Shown here piece after piece: positions 7,449 through 16,183 of a stretch of 64,000 nucleotides of DNA; position 1 is the stretch's first letter; each line of letters opens with the position of its first letter. Made by a program: the position numbers and the translations under genes. The notes beneath the pieces were generated by a model that saw only the letters and a program-made list of their open reading frames with translations, was not told the origin of the DNA and searched no databases. The stretch lies in the NCBI RefSeq assembly GCF_003097315.1, contig NZ_QDDL01000007.1:1-64000 (forward strand), given 5' to 3'. Source of the DNA: Pelagibaculum spongiae. GTDB lineage: Bacteria; Pseudomonadota; Gammaproteobacteria; Enterobacterales; Pelagibaculaceae.

Positions 7449-8630
7449 GTGGAAAACTACAAAACTTTATTACTCGTGTCGGCTATTTCAGCATTAACCG
7501 CTTGCAGCGGAGGCAGCAGCTCATCAGATAGCGTTACAGGTCCTGACCCAATAAAAAGCACGGGTGTTTTTCTTGACAGCCCTGTTGCAAAAATTGGCTA
7601 CCGCACAGAGACTCTTGAAGGAATAACTAATTCATTGGGTGAATATGAATATGTTGAAGGAGAAAAAGTCACATTCTTTATCGGTGATTTGGTATTTCCT
7701 CCTGTAACCGCCAGTGGTGTAGTGACACCTGCTGACATCGCCTCTGAGGACAACATACTTCAAACCAACATACTTCAGATTTTACAAACACTTGACTATG
7801 ACAAAAACCCTACAAATGGCATTACTATTCACGACGATGCCGCTGAAGTATTTATTGGCAAGAAATTTGAACTATCCAATGCAGGCTTTGATAGTGAAAT
7901 AGCAGTAACTTTAGCTACGATTGACGATGGCCTTACCCTAGTTGAAGAATCAGCAGCTAACGCACACTTTGAGACTACATTGCAGTCACAAATATTAGGC
8001 AGCTGGAAGTATTCCGAAGGCGCTGGAAAAACTAATGTACTGACTTTTATTGAAGGCAATAAGTACATAATTATCCATCAACACGATGATGAACCAGGGG
8101 TTGTCGGTAGCCAAACGGCGGGTTCTGTCGAGTATGGTAGCTATACATGGGATGTAAACGATGGCGGATTTACCACTACTTTAATCGGTGAATCTGATGG
8201 TTGGGGAGGACTTTATGATGGAAGTTCATCTTTTAATTACGCTGCAGTAGAAAATAATTCCCTTGTTTTACGCAAAGATAGTGAGGGCGCTACATTCACA
8301 AGAATAGTCAGCGATAGTAATCCATTGATTGGCGGCTGGATTAATGCCGATAACGTTCTAGTTTTTCTGTCAGAATCTGAATATAGCATTGCTCACTGGG
8401 CCAACCCTGAAGGGCAAACACTTTCAGGTGAGTTTGGCACCTACCAGCTGAATGGCGATGACTTCAAAGCATTATCAGCAAGCGTTGATACTGATGGCGA
8501 AGGTGGACTTTATAACGCTGGCGATGCATCAGACCAAGAAGGTGAAACCTTAACTATTGACCAATCAACCATTTCTTTCAGCGATCAAGATGAAGGTTTG
8601 TTTGATTTTAAAAGAGTCGGAATATTCTAG
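7449..8630 (+). CDS. Secreted lipoprotein, unknown function
   Basis: A GTG start at 7449 preceded by GGACGTGGAGAAAG. The product is 393 residues with a lipobox LTAC (Cys19) followed by a Gly/Ser-rich linker, so an outer-membrane lipoprotein is likely. The N-terminal domain (about 38-110) starts GVFLDSPVAKIGYRTET and resembles a beta-rich domain common in surface lipoproteins of marine gammaproteobacteria. Two later repeats of similar pattern (about 178-285 and 293-390) share a GSW/GGW start, a YxI-H/W core and FxRIV/FKRVGIF ends, which suggests duplicated lipocalin-like domains. It is acidic, and no catalytic motif is recognised. A strong hairpin at 8677-8710 follows the gene. Confidence 0.75.
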   Translation: MENYKTLLLVSAISALTACSGGSSSSDSVTGPDPIKSTGVFLDSPVAKIGYRTETLEGITNSLGEYEYVEGEKVTFFIGDLVFPPVTASGVVTPADIASEDNILQTNILQILQTLDYDKNPTNGITIHDDAAEVFIGKKFELSNAGFDSEIAVTLATIDDGLTLVEESAANAHFETTLQSQILGSWKYSEGAGKTNVLTFIEGNKYIIIHQHDDEPGVVGSQTAGSVEYGSYTWDVNDGGFTTTLIGESDGWGGLYDGSSSFNYAAVENNSLVLRKDSEGATFTRIVSDSNPLIGGWINADNVLVFLSESEYSIAHWANPEGQTLSGEFGTYQLNGDDFKALSASVDTDGEGGLYNAGDASDQEGETLTIDQSTISFSDQDEGLFDFKRVGIF

Positions 8631-8676
8631 TGAAAATAGAATTAAAGCTTAATTACACCCAATTTTAATTTATAAC

Positions 8677-8710
8677 AAGCCAACCAGTTTATATTCAAAC
8701 TGGTTGGCTT
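8677..8710. terminator. Strong bidirectional hairpin terminator
   Basis: A perfect 14-bp stem, AAGCCAACCAGTTT (8677-8690) with AAACTGGTTGGCTT (8697-8710), and a 6-base loop lie between the converging lipoprotein gene and MFS pseudogene. Almost the same hairpin lies at 23109-23142 beside the intact MFS gene, so it was duplicated with that gene. Confidence 0.75.
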
Positions 8711-8751
8711 GAACTAAAACTTTTCTAAAGGCTTTAAACCGCAACAACGCT

Positions 8752-9477
8752 TCACTCTGCTGCCACTGCCGAAACCGGCTTCAACCACTTCCAGCAAACC
8801 AATGTGCCGCTAAAGGCAACTATCGAGGAGAAGGTAAACACCGCTTGTGGTGAGAAGTAATCCCAGCCTATGCCTGCAACAAAGCTACCTAGCGCAACGC
8901 CAGCACCAAAGCTGATGGAGGAGTAGATTGCCTGCCCTCTCCCCTGCACCTTGCCTTTGAAATGCCGATGAATCAGTTCAATTGCGGCACCATGAAACAC
9001 ACCAAAACTGGCGGCATGTAATAGTTGCGCAACGAGCAGCAAGTACAATGACTGCGCGGTATAGCCAATCATTAGCCAGCGAATAGCAGTCAGCAGCAAA
9101 CCAGCTAACAGGAGTTTTTCTGGGCCAAATCGTTTTAACAATCGATACATCTGGCTGAATGCAATCACTTCTGCCACCACACCGGCTGATCACATAGTGC
9201 CGATCAGTGTTTTGCTGTAACCAAGTTGTTCTAGGTACAAGCTATAAAAACTGTAATAAGTGCCATGGGAAAATTGCGATAAAAAACAAACTGCCAGCAA
9301 CGCCATTACCGCTGGTTTTTTAATAATCGTTTGAATTGAATAACCAACCGTTTTTGCTGCTAATGATTTATCAGCAGATGCTTTTACCGCAAGCTCTTTG
9401 CCAGAATTTTCTTGAACAACAAGCTCTTTAACAATCGGTTCTTTTACAAATAGTGCTGCAACTAAAGCTAAAAACCC
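8752..9477 (-). pseudogene. 5'-truncated, nonsense-mutated copy of the MFS transporter at 23184
   Basis: The minus strand encodes the C-terminal 60% of the 407-residue transporter at 23184-24407 with high identity (for example ASFGVFHGAAIELIHRHFKG and SGTLVCWKWLKPVSAVAA). The conserved Trp after TM in the GTMWSAG motif has become a TGA stop (complement of 9190-9192), splitting the reading frame. The N-terminal part is missing: homology stops near 9477, exactly where repeat family A copy 2 begins. It cannot make a functional transporter. The duplicated unit includes the downstream hairpin. Confidence 0.85.
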
Positions 9478-9548
9478 TACCACCCAAAGCCTCAACAATA
9501 CCCGCCAAAATTCATTTTATGGCTGATTAACTATTTAACCAGCCATAA
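9476..9548. repeat. Intergenic repeat family A, copy 2, at a gene breakpoint
   Basis: Reads CTACCACCCAAAGCCTCAAC, then an AT-rich spacer and a 12-bp hairpin (9519-9546) with one mismatch around ATGGCTGATTAA. Its left edge coincides with the loss of homology of the MFS pseudogene. Confidence 0.7.
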
Positions 9549-9589
9549 CTACTCAAGCACGAAGCATTCTGGCGGTGCTCTAAACACAT

Positions 9590-10777
9590 TTACCACATTG
9601 ATGGAAAGAAAATTTCCAAAGCATCAGACGCTAAGCGCGGGCGTACCGGCTGGCGATCTTCAAGGTAAACCAATTTGGCCGCTTGCATCGATTTTAATAT
9701 GGTGCGCAAGGTTTTGTCTGAAACACCAAGGTACTTACAAAGCTGCTCTCGAGTTTGCACACCTTCCTTTAAAAGATGTAAATACACCGCACCTGATGAT
9801 TTATGAATAGGCTGGCGCTCAGAAGTAGTTATTTGCGGCAATGCATGTCGCTGGTCAAAATAATATCTGACTCGGCTTAATAATTTATCAAATGAAAACA
9901 GCTCAATAAAAAACTCTATTTGGTCAATTGCAGTTTCCAGAAAAAACTGCGTAAAAAATTTCAAACCATTATCTGACAACAAACCTCGACCATCAGAACC
10001 GCCTTGGCGAACTCTATCTGCCATCGCCAAAGCTTGACGGTATTTTTCATTTTGCTTGGAAAAGCCACGATTAATTGACCACAAACCATGAGATTTTAAA
10101 ATACTGTTTTGCAGCAAATAGCCGGTATAAAGCCTTGCAACACGGCCATTACCATCAAGGAATGGGTGAATCCAGACCAGTCGATGATGCAACGCTGCAA
10201 TTGCCAATATTGGATCAAGCCCATGAAAGTTTTTAAACCGATACATCTGAGTAAAACCATTCATCATACAGATGACTTTATGATGATCTGGCGCTTTATG
10301 ACTGCCTACCATCACATCATGTTGACGAAACACACCTGGTATCATGGTCAAAACGGTATCTTGCGTCGGATGCTTTATTTCACAGAATTTCTCTGGAAGC
10401 TTTTTATAAAAAGCACGGTGAAAACGGCTAACCAGCTCACTATGGTTTAACGTTTCTCCACTAGGATCAGGTTTTGCAAAATCACCAGAAGCTGCCAGTG
10501 ATTCCACTTCTGCACAGGTCAACACCTCCAACAACTCATGACGAGATTCAGTACCAACTTGCTCTGTTGCTGCAAGAATATCTGCAGGACGCGTTCCATT
10601 ACCTTCAATGCGGTTCGAGTAATAAGAGTTCACAAAGCTCAATAAGGATTCGAGTTCACCACGAATCGAGCCTGGCACCATTCGATGTAACTCTGCATCC
10701 AGTTGAATTAGCCTTGCCGCCAGATCAGCAAGCTCTCCAGCCCTATCACTTGAGATGAAGGGAGTGATTCCTAACAT
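9590..10777 (-). CDS. Fic-domain protein (putative AMPylase), self-inhibited class
   Basis: A 395-residue cytoplasmic protein. The core Fic motif HPFLDGNGR is intact at residues 204-212 (catalytic His204; Asp and Asn for metal and phosphate binding). An N-terminal inhibitory helix motif S-x(3)-E-G is present as SNRIEG at 54-59, placing it with class II Fic proteins that need no separate antitoxin. The C-terminus (about 320-390) looks like a winged helix (TREQLCKYLGVSDKTLRTIL). Family members transfer AMP or related groups to target hydroxyls, often to gyrase or other proteins in bacteria; the target here is unknown. Start ATG is preceded by AAGGCGGAAG. A second fragment of a related fic tail is fused to the IS66 transposase at 14445. 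Confidence 0.9.
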   Translation of the reverse strand: MLGITPFISSDRAGELADLAARLIQLDAELHRMVPGSIRGELESLLSFVNSYYSNRIEGNGTRPADILAATEQVGTESRHELLEVLTCAEVESLAASGDFAKPDPSGETLNHSELVSRFHRAFYKKLPEKFCEIKHPTQDTVLTMIPGVFRQHDVMVGSHKAPDHHKVICMMNGFTQMYRFKNFHGLDPILAIAALHHRLVWIHPFLDGNGRVARLYTGYLLQNSILKSHGLWSINRGFSKQNEKYRQALAMADRVRQGGSDGRGLLSDNGLKFFTQFFLETAIDQIEFFIELFSFDKLLSRVRYYFDQRHALPQITTSERQPIHKSSGAVYLHLLKEGVQTREQLCKYLGVSDKTLRTILKSMQAAKLVYLEDRQPVRPRLASDALEIFFPSMW

Positions 10778-11103
10778 AACTTCCGCCTTAATTAGATCTG
10801 AAAACTAGCTTTACAGTTGATGTTAGCCTATTTTCATAAAAATAACTTCCGGCTAGATTACCATAAAAAATACTGCCGGAACTAACATCACTACAAAACG
10901 ATTTTTAAACCCTGCCAGCCAAAGCTTTAATAATCCCAAACGAAACTGAATTTATGCTCGGTCAATTAGCTTTGCAGCGGTTTCAACCATTTCCAGCAGA
11001 CTAGAACCAGCGAACACATACCACCCTTTTTATGCAGAGCAGAGCAAACCAATAAAACATTTGACCAGTTTACTCATAACTTATTCTTTACCCGGTATAT
11101 TCA
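10778..11103. other. Non-coding interval made of repeat copies and an MFS gene fragment
   Basis: No gene. The interval contains a diverged family A repeat (from 10911, CTGCCAGCCAAAGCTTTAAT), a short remnant of the MFS gene tail (about 10974-11010, whose minus strand still reads LVCWKWLKP), and a family C repeat (from 11021). It is a patchwork, not a single element. Confidence 0.6.
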
Positions 11104-11120
11104 TTATTTTGGGTGGCGCT
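11021..11120. repeat. Intergenic repeat family C, copy 1
   Basis: The segment from TTTTTATGCAGAGC through CATTATTTTGGGTGGCGCT closely matches 13938-14032, with a shorter match at about 13046-13072. Its right end runs into the truncated tnpA fragment. Confidence 0.7.
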
Positions 11121-11220
11121 GGTTTTGATGAAAATATCGCGCCAGCTGTGTTTCGTTGGGCTCAGCAGCATACTGGCCATAACATGCTTTTTGTTCGGTT
11201 GTCAGAAAATCAATTGGCAT
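11104..11220 (-). pseudogene. tnpA: Tn3-family transposase (tnpA) N-terminal remnant
   Basis: The minus strand from ATG 11220 reads [20 protein letters not shown], then QLARYFH, which is the characteristic start (DUF4158 region) of Tn3-family TnpA proteins of nearly 1000 residues. Only about 32 residues remain before the sequence passes into repeat family C and a stop at 11104. It is divergent from the resolvase at 11385, the usual tnpA/tnpR arrangement with the res site between them. Confidence 0.75.
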
Positions 11221-11284
11221 AACGACGCTCCAATACTCTGGTCATTGAAATAATCCATCGAGCAGGTGTCTAATAATTCATAAC

Positions 11285-11938
<654 letters not shown>

Positions 11939-11950
<12 letters not shown>

Positions 11951-11972
11951 TTGAAACATTTCAGGCAGTCGT
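11939..11972 (+). terminator. Hairpin terminator after resolvase
   Basis: A perfect 12-bp stem, ACGACTGCCTGA (11939-11950) with TCAGGCAGTCGT (11961-11972), and a 10-base loop overlap the ancestral stop codon. The downstream bases are only weakly T-rich. Confidence 0.65.
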
Positions 11973-12054
11973 AGCTATTCTTTGAAAAGAATTTTTTCAG
12001 TTATTTATTTTTGTATATTCCGCTCTTCGAATAACAAAAAATAATTAATAACTG

Positions 12055-12369
12055 TCAGGTAAAGTCGAAACCACTAGAGTTTATCAAACTATAAATTAAG
12101 TACAGTTTAACCGCAGCAACACTTAACACCATATACGCAAGTGACTCTTCCCGACCTGCAGTATTTTCTGGAGTATCTTCTAGAGCACTTCCCATAGCCA
12201 CTCTCATTTTTTTACCACAAAAGAAATTTTTTATGTTTTTAATACAAAAACAATAAACTAAGCCAAACCCCAGCGCTGAAAATATTTTGATAGAAAAAAA
12301 ATCAACAGCCACCCATGAAAGCAATAACACCAAAAAAAATATTTGATAATATTTAATTAATTTAATCAC
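12055..12369 (-). CDS. Small membrane protein, probable immunity partner of the adjacent toxin tip
   Basis: A 104-residue protein with two strongly hydrophobic N-terminal segments (about 9-26 and 29-45), a basic loop, and a third hydrophobic stretch (about 78-97). Its ATG overlaps the stop of the upstream Rhs-type fragment by four bases (ATGA at 12366-12369), implying translational coupling. In toxin/immunity pairs the immunity gene directly follows the toxin and often overlaps it, so immunity is the most economical reading. This is inference from position; no named immunity family is recognised. Confidence 0.6.
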   Translation of the reverse strand: MIKLIKYYQIFFLVLLLSWVAVDFFSIKIFSALGFGLVYCFCIKNIKNFFCGKKMRVAMGSALEDTPENTAGREESLAYMVLSVAAVKLYLIYSLINSSGFDFT

Positions 12370-13040
12370 TTGTACTTCCCCACATCCATTTCAACGGTCT
12401 TTCCTGTGGCGTATGCAGCTGCATTACCTAGCGCGCCCGCAACTCCAATTGGAACTTTTCGCTGAGTAAGCTGGCTAGCAAGTCCATAACCAACACCGTA
12501 TGCAGTTAGGTTGGTTAAATCTCCTCTATGTAATGGTTCAACAACAGATATCATTGTTACTGAAAATAGCGGTCTGCTTGCAGGGAAGAATATTGAAAAA
12601 AATCCAGCTGCATCATATATCTTATTGTTTAATTCAATCATAGAATTGTAGGCATACTCTAAATAGCCGGGATCAGACTGGTTGACATTACCACCGTACA
12701 TTAAACAATCAGCGGTTCCACAACGGCCTGAGTATCTCACCGAAATCGATTTGCCATTTGCGCTATGACTAACAGAATATCCATTCGAATCTTTCGATTG
12801 GTTAATTGCTTGGCCACAACCATGTCTTTCGCAGTTATACATCCAGCTCATTGCGGCACTAACTGCACCACTGGCAAACTTGCCGCCGGTGATGGCTGAT
12901 GAAGTACCACCAATAACCGCTGCAATTGCCGTTCGACTGACAACTTTATCCCAACCTCTGCCAGATAACGCGCCACCCGATGCACCGACCAGTTTGATAG
13001 CTAGCACTTGCCACCCATAGTGCTGCTTAATCAAGAACAA
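12366..13040 (-). CDS. Orphan C-terminal tip of an Rhs/polymorphic toxin
   Basis: From about residue 19 the sequence reads GASGGALSGRGWDKVV and then GGTSSAITGGKFASGAVSAA, followed by a SWMYN boundary. This is the hydrophobic pre-toxin segment that precedes the variable tip in Rhs and CdiA-type proteins. The roughly 155 residues after it are the variable toxin candidate (Cys-containing, with hydrophobic segments near 145-175), matching no toxin family I can name. The N-terminal 18 codons come from an intergenic repeat (family C, 13000-13040), so no real start or secretion portion exists here. This is a silent or displaced cassette tip, followed by an overlapping immunity-like gene. Confidence 0.65.
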   Translation of the reverse strand: MFLIKQHYGWQVLAIKLVGASGGALSGRGWDKVVSRTAIAAVIGGTSSAITGGKFASGAVSAAMSWMYNCERHGCGQAINQSKDSNGYSVSHSANGKSISVRYSGRCGTADCLMYGGNVNQSDPGYLEYAYNSMIELNNKIYDAAGFFSIFFPASRPLFSVTMISVVEPLHRGDLTNLTAYGVGYGLASQLTQRKVPIGVAGALGNAAAYATGKTVEMDVGKYK

Positions 13041-13078
13041 AATATTTTTATGCAGAGTAAACTAATAAAGGCCCAGCA
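13000..13078. repeat. Intergenic repeat family C, copy 2, at the toxin-tip breakpoint
   Basis: CTAGCACTTGCCACCCATAG, then AATCAAGAACAAAATATTTT and TATGCAGAG, match 13893 onward. It begins exactly where Rhs-like coding similarity ends. Confidence 0.7.
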
Positions 13079-13112
13079 AGCTGTTAAAACCTGAACCTTT
13101 TTCATAAACACT

Positions 13113-13685
13113 TCAAACTGCACGTTTTAAAACTGCCTGTCTTAGCTTCAGATCATGCGCCAGAATATTGGCGATATTTCTCGCATCATCAACACCAGAA
13201 TGGTGCCTGCCAACAAACTCCAGTTTGCTCATCATCACTGCTCTGGCAAGGCCAACCCGGTGCTTGTGTATACGAGAAAATAGCTGCTTGATATTAAAAT
13301 GCTGTAAATTGATTAACGGGTTTTCCAGCCGTTTGCTTTCAACTTCAAAGGTGAAGTGGCGAAGGTCAAACTTACCCCAACTACCCCATGCTTGGGGGCG
13401 CACTTCATCCAGCCATTTGGCAAACTCAAGCAAAACTGCTGGTAGCTTTTCCGCCGCATCAACTTGCAGCTGTGATATTCCAGTCAACTCGGTACAAAAA
13501 GCGGTAAGTTGCGGGTAATCTTCAGGCTGGATATATAGCTGACAGATATCGATAGTTTTAAATTGACTTTCTGATAATTCACCAACCACTGCGCCAATTT
13601 CAATCATTTCCATTGACTCGCGTGGAATCGATTGCATATCACAACAAGTACATTCAAGATCAATCAATAGTAATCGCAAAGCCAC
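13113..13685 (-). CDS. DEDDh 3'-5' exonuclease (ERI-1/KapD-like)
   Basis: A 190-residue protein with the exonuclease III motif set of the DnaQ superfamily. Exo I is LLLIDLECTC (Asp10, Glu12), Exo II lies in the WGSWGKFDLRHF segment (Asp106), and Exo III is HHSGVDDARN (His161, Asp166). The spacing and the ECTC after the first Asp fit the ERI-1-like/KapD group that trims RNA 3' ends or small nucleic acids. It is a stand-alone domain without polymerase or ligand domains. Start ATG 13685 is the only sensible one. Its neighbours are repeats and broken genes, so no operon context helps. Confidence 0.82.
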   Translation of the reverse strand: MALRLLLIDLECTCCDMQSIPRESMEMIEIGAVVGELSESQFKTIDICQLYIQPEDYPQLTAFCTELTGISQLQVDAAEKLPAVLLEFAKWLDEVRPQAWGSWGKFDLRHFTFEVESKRLENPLINLQHFNIKQLFSRIHKHRVGLARAVMMSKLEFVGRHHSGVDDARNIANILAHDLKLRQAVLKRAV

Positions 13686-13861
13686 TCTCCTCGCCCCATA
13701 AAATAACCTTGAAGCAGATCTATAGTAAAACCCACCAGCAGCAAATTAAACTTATTTTGCTTCAAACTCGGCAAAACAATGACATGCTTCCCATTCCTAC
13801 TCTAAAAACAATATAGAGCTTCTCCAATGAAGTATTTCTCAGTTCTGGCGCTACTTTTATA

Positions 13862-13903
13862 GAGCTAGCACTTGCGAGCTAGCACTTGCGAGCTAGCACT
13901 TGC
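13862..13903. repeat. 3 x 14-bp tandem repeat
   Basis: The unit GAGCTAGCACTTGC occurs three times head to tail without mismatch. The last unit is the left edge of a family C repeat; the same CTAGCACTTGC word opens the copy at 13000. Confidence 0.85.
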
Positions 13904-14032
13904 CACCCACAGTCTTACTTGATCAAGAACAAAATATTTTTATGCAGAGCAAACCAATAAAACATTAGACCGGTTTACTCATAACTTATTCTTTACCCGC
14001 TACATTCATTATTTTGGGTGGCGCTTTTTTTT
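13893..14032. repeat. Intergenic repeat family C, copy 3
   Basis: CTAGCACTTGCCACCCACAG, then TGATCAAGAACAAAATATTT, TATGCAGAGCAAACCAATAA and ATTATTTTGGGTGGCGCT. This is the longest copy and joins the elements seen separately at 13000 and 11021. Confidence 0.7.
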
Positions 14033-14210
14033 GGCTGGCGCTTTTTTTGGCTGGATGCCTATGTTGCTGATGGCAACTTCCGCAAGCGCGACCCTCGATT
14101 TGCAGAGCGTGATCGATATCAGCCTAAAGAACGACAATCACGCTGGTTTAAGGCGGACGAATTTAATTATGACGAGGAAAAAGAAGAAAACACGTGCCAC
14201 CCATAGCTTT

Positions 14211-14550
14211 AACAATATCTACCAAAATTAATTTTATGGCTGGTTAACTATTTTACCAGCTATGCCCACCTTAATCACGGGCGAACCGGCTGGCGCTCTT
14301 CAAGGTATACCAGCTTTGCCCATCGACAATCATCTTGCTCATGGGCACGAATCAATTCTCTAAGATAATGAGCATTGCAAAACAATATCTACCAAAATTA
14401 ATTTTATGGCTGGTTAACTATTTTACCAGCTATGCCCACCTTAATCACGGGCGAACCGGCTGGCGCTCTTCAAGGTATACCAGCTTTGCCCATCGACAAT
14501 CACCTTGTTCATGGGCACGAATCAATTCTCTAAGATAATGAGCATTGCAA
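14211..14550. repeat. 170-bp tandem duplication spanning a repeat A copy and a Fic-tail/IS66 junction
   Basis: 14211-14380 and 14381-14550 are direct repeats with about two mismatches (near 14333 and 14339 versus 14503 and 14509). Each copy carries the family A hairpin (14236-14263 and 14406-14433), a fragment of a fic gene 3' end (CGGGCGAACCGGCTGGCGCT) and the first bases of the IS66 transposase 3' side. The duplication must postdate the fusion of these parts. Confidence 0.88.
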
Positions 14551-15455
14551 TACTGATGCTGACATTCAAATTGCAAATAAGCACTCCAATGGTCATGCAC
14601 CAATACACCTTTGAAGCGAGGTAACACGCCAATATCTTTCATTGCCTGCGCGCCTCTCTGTTTATAGGGTGTTAATAGCGCCCAATGCGTACTGGAGATG
14701 CCGTGAACCCAGTGGCGGGATGCATTGATATTGACGCCCGTCTCATCAGCACACGCCACATCCGCTAAAGCAATTTGCTCAATTGCTAATGGCTTAAAAA
14801 CACGATGTAAGCGCTCAGCAAGCTGCTGATTAGAGTTAACCAACGTACCCATACTCAGATCAATACCAAACATATCTTGAAATTGATTTTGTAATCGCTC
14901 GTAAGGAATCAATTGGTACATCGATAGATACACTGCATGTGCAATGACTGAATGCCCATATTGAATCGGTCGCTTTGCATCAGCAGGAAAGGTCGCCGTG
15001 CGTTGTTGACCCCGCTGATTTCTCATAATCTGGGCTTGATACTCAACCACCTTACGCTGGATATGGAGCTCGATTACTTGCCGAGCTTCATAACCCACCG
15101 ATTCCCAGCACTCCCCTTTAAGCAAGCTGCGCTTGTCTAAAGGCAGCGTGACGACTTCATCGGGATGATCAACCGACGTAAGCGTGCTTCCAATATGGCC
15201 GGGTTGTCCGCCTGGTTTTTTATCGGTGATTGTGCGTTTGCTTGTAGCGGACTTTTTGCGATGGATATCTTGAGAGGGAGCAATGCTGCTATTGCGACTG
15301 TTAAGCCCTAATTTATTTGCCATCAACTCAACCATTACCAACAACAACATGATTTGAAAGATGGCGCGGGTCGACGCTGAGATCAACTGATCTTGCTTTA
15401 GCGCCAGCTTTGCATCATCCAAAGTCTGTGTGATATTAATCTTATCGATGGTCAA
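14445..15455 (-). pseudogene. IS66-family transposase, 3'-truncated and fused to a fic-gene tail
   Basis: The 336-residue frame has IS66 TnpC features: an N-terminal helical region, SRNSSIAPSQD (about 54-64), GGQPGHIGSTL (about 81-91), and catalytic-domain pieces ADETGVNINASRHWVH and VLVHDHWSAYLQF, then YCNAHYLREL. Full-length proteins run to about 450-520 residues with a catalytic Glu in the missing part. The last 13 codons, KLVYLEERQPVRP, are not IS66: they match the C-terminal region KLVYLEDRQPVRP of the Fic protein at 9590. The chimera therefore marks a deletion or recombination joining an IS copy to a second fic gene. Inactive. Confidence 0.85.
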
Positions 15456-16183
15456 AATGAGGTGCCAGCGCCGTAAAACTGAAAATCGCTATATTGCAAT
15501 AGAAATAATAAAGATGCCGTATTTATAATGTCGAGTCAGTTACGGAAACAAAATCGCAAACTAGCGTAAGCCGGATTATTTATGCTGAATGATTACTAAT
15601 TAATACAGGCAATGTAATTTTTTTGATAGTGCGTCATATTTACTGAAACATTGTTTTTCATCGGACTACTAAATTCATTAAGAAACATTACGACAATATA
15701 AAAGTGACGAATCAACATGTAAATAATTTTACGGCAAAACATGAAAGCTGCACTTTGGCACCGCCAGACAGCCGCTGTGATGCTGAAATGCTGAAAACTT
15801 CTGAAGTCCATTCTTAGCAGCATTCTAATGTCAAGATAGAAAAACTGTAGCATCGAGAAAAATAAAGTAAAATTAGTATCTGCACAGATTTAAAGCAACA
15901 CTTACAGATTTGACAAAATATAAACATCCTCCTATTTTTAAAAGTTTTCACAAATAAACTCGGTGGCTTGGCGTTACGAATTTAGAGTAACATAAGTAAG
16001 AATTTCTCATGTTTCGTGCAAGCGCTTTGTTTGGTTATTTACAACACCATCAAAAGCGGAGAATGCCTTACAACCACTGATATAGCCACCCATATAATCA
16101 CCTATATAATCACCTATATAATCACCTATATAATCAACTATATAGCCCATTTAGATTTAAACATATGATTGAGGGCTTTAATC
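15456..16183. other. Upstream region of metalloprotease 1
   Basis: No gene. From about 15600 to 16183 this region is a diverged duplicate of 19420-19965, which lies upstream of the second metalloprotease, so the promoter and leader were duplicated with the gene. An 85-codon minus-strand frame (15596-15853) overlaps this duplicated leader, is not conserved in the other copy, and is not called. Confidence 0.6.
16097..16144 (+). repeat. 12-bp tandem repeat containing TATAAT, upstream of metalloprotease 1
   Basis: The unit ATCACCTATATA occurs four times (the last as ATCAACTATATA), ending 39 bp before the ATG at 16184. Each junction creates TATATAATC, a -10-like word. In the duplicate leader (about 19905-19927) there are only about two units. 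Copy-number difference between paralogous leaders suggests slippage. Confidence 0.85.

Larger units (their letters stand above)
13686..14444. other. Non-coding interval of nested repeats
   Basis: The interval holds a 3 x 14-bp tandem repeat (13862-13903), family C copy 3 (about 13893-14032), family A copies (14194 and 14381) and the first copy of a 170-bp tandem duplication (14211-14380). Short plus-strand frames at 14018-14231 fall across the repeats and are not called genes. Confidence 0.65.

Noticed and set aside
7829..8068. 79-codon minus-strand frame inside the lipoprotein gene
   Set aside because: It lies antisense to a clear coding region and has no family features.
9190..9498. Separate 102-codon gene upstream of the 8752-9180 frame
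   Set aside because: Both are parts of one MFS pseudogene, in the same frame, separated by a TGA that replaces a conserved Trp.
14018..14231. Two short overlapping plus-strand frames
   Set aside because: They span repeat families C and A and a simple TTTTTGGCTGG repeat; they are not protein-like.
15596..15853. 85-codon minus-strand frame
   Set aside because: It lies in the duplicated protease leader and is not preserved in the other copy.
16097..16144. Possible CRISPR array
   Set aside because: The units are contiguous 12-mers without spacers, so this is a simple tandem repeat.
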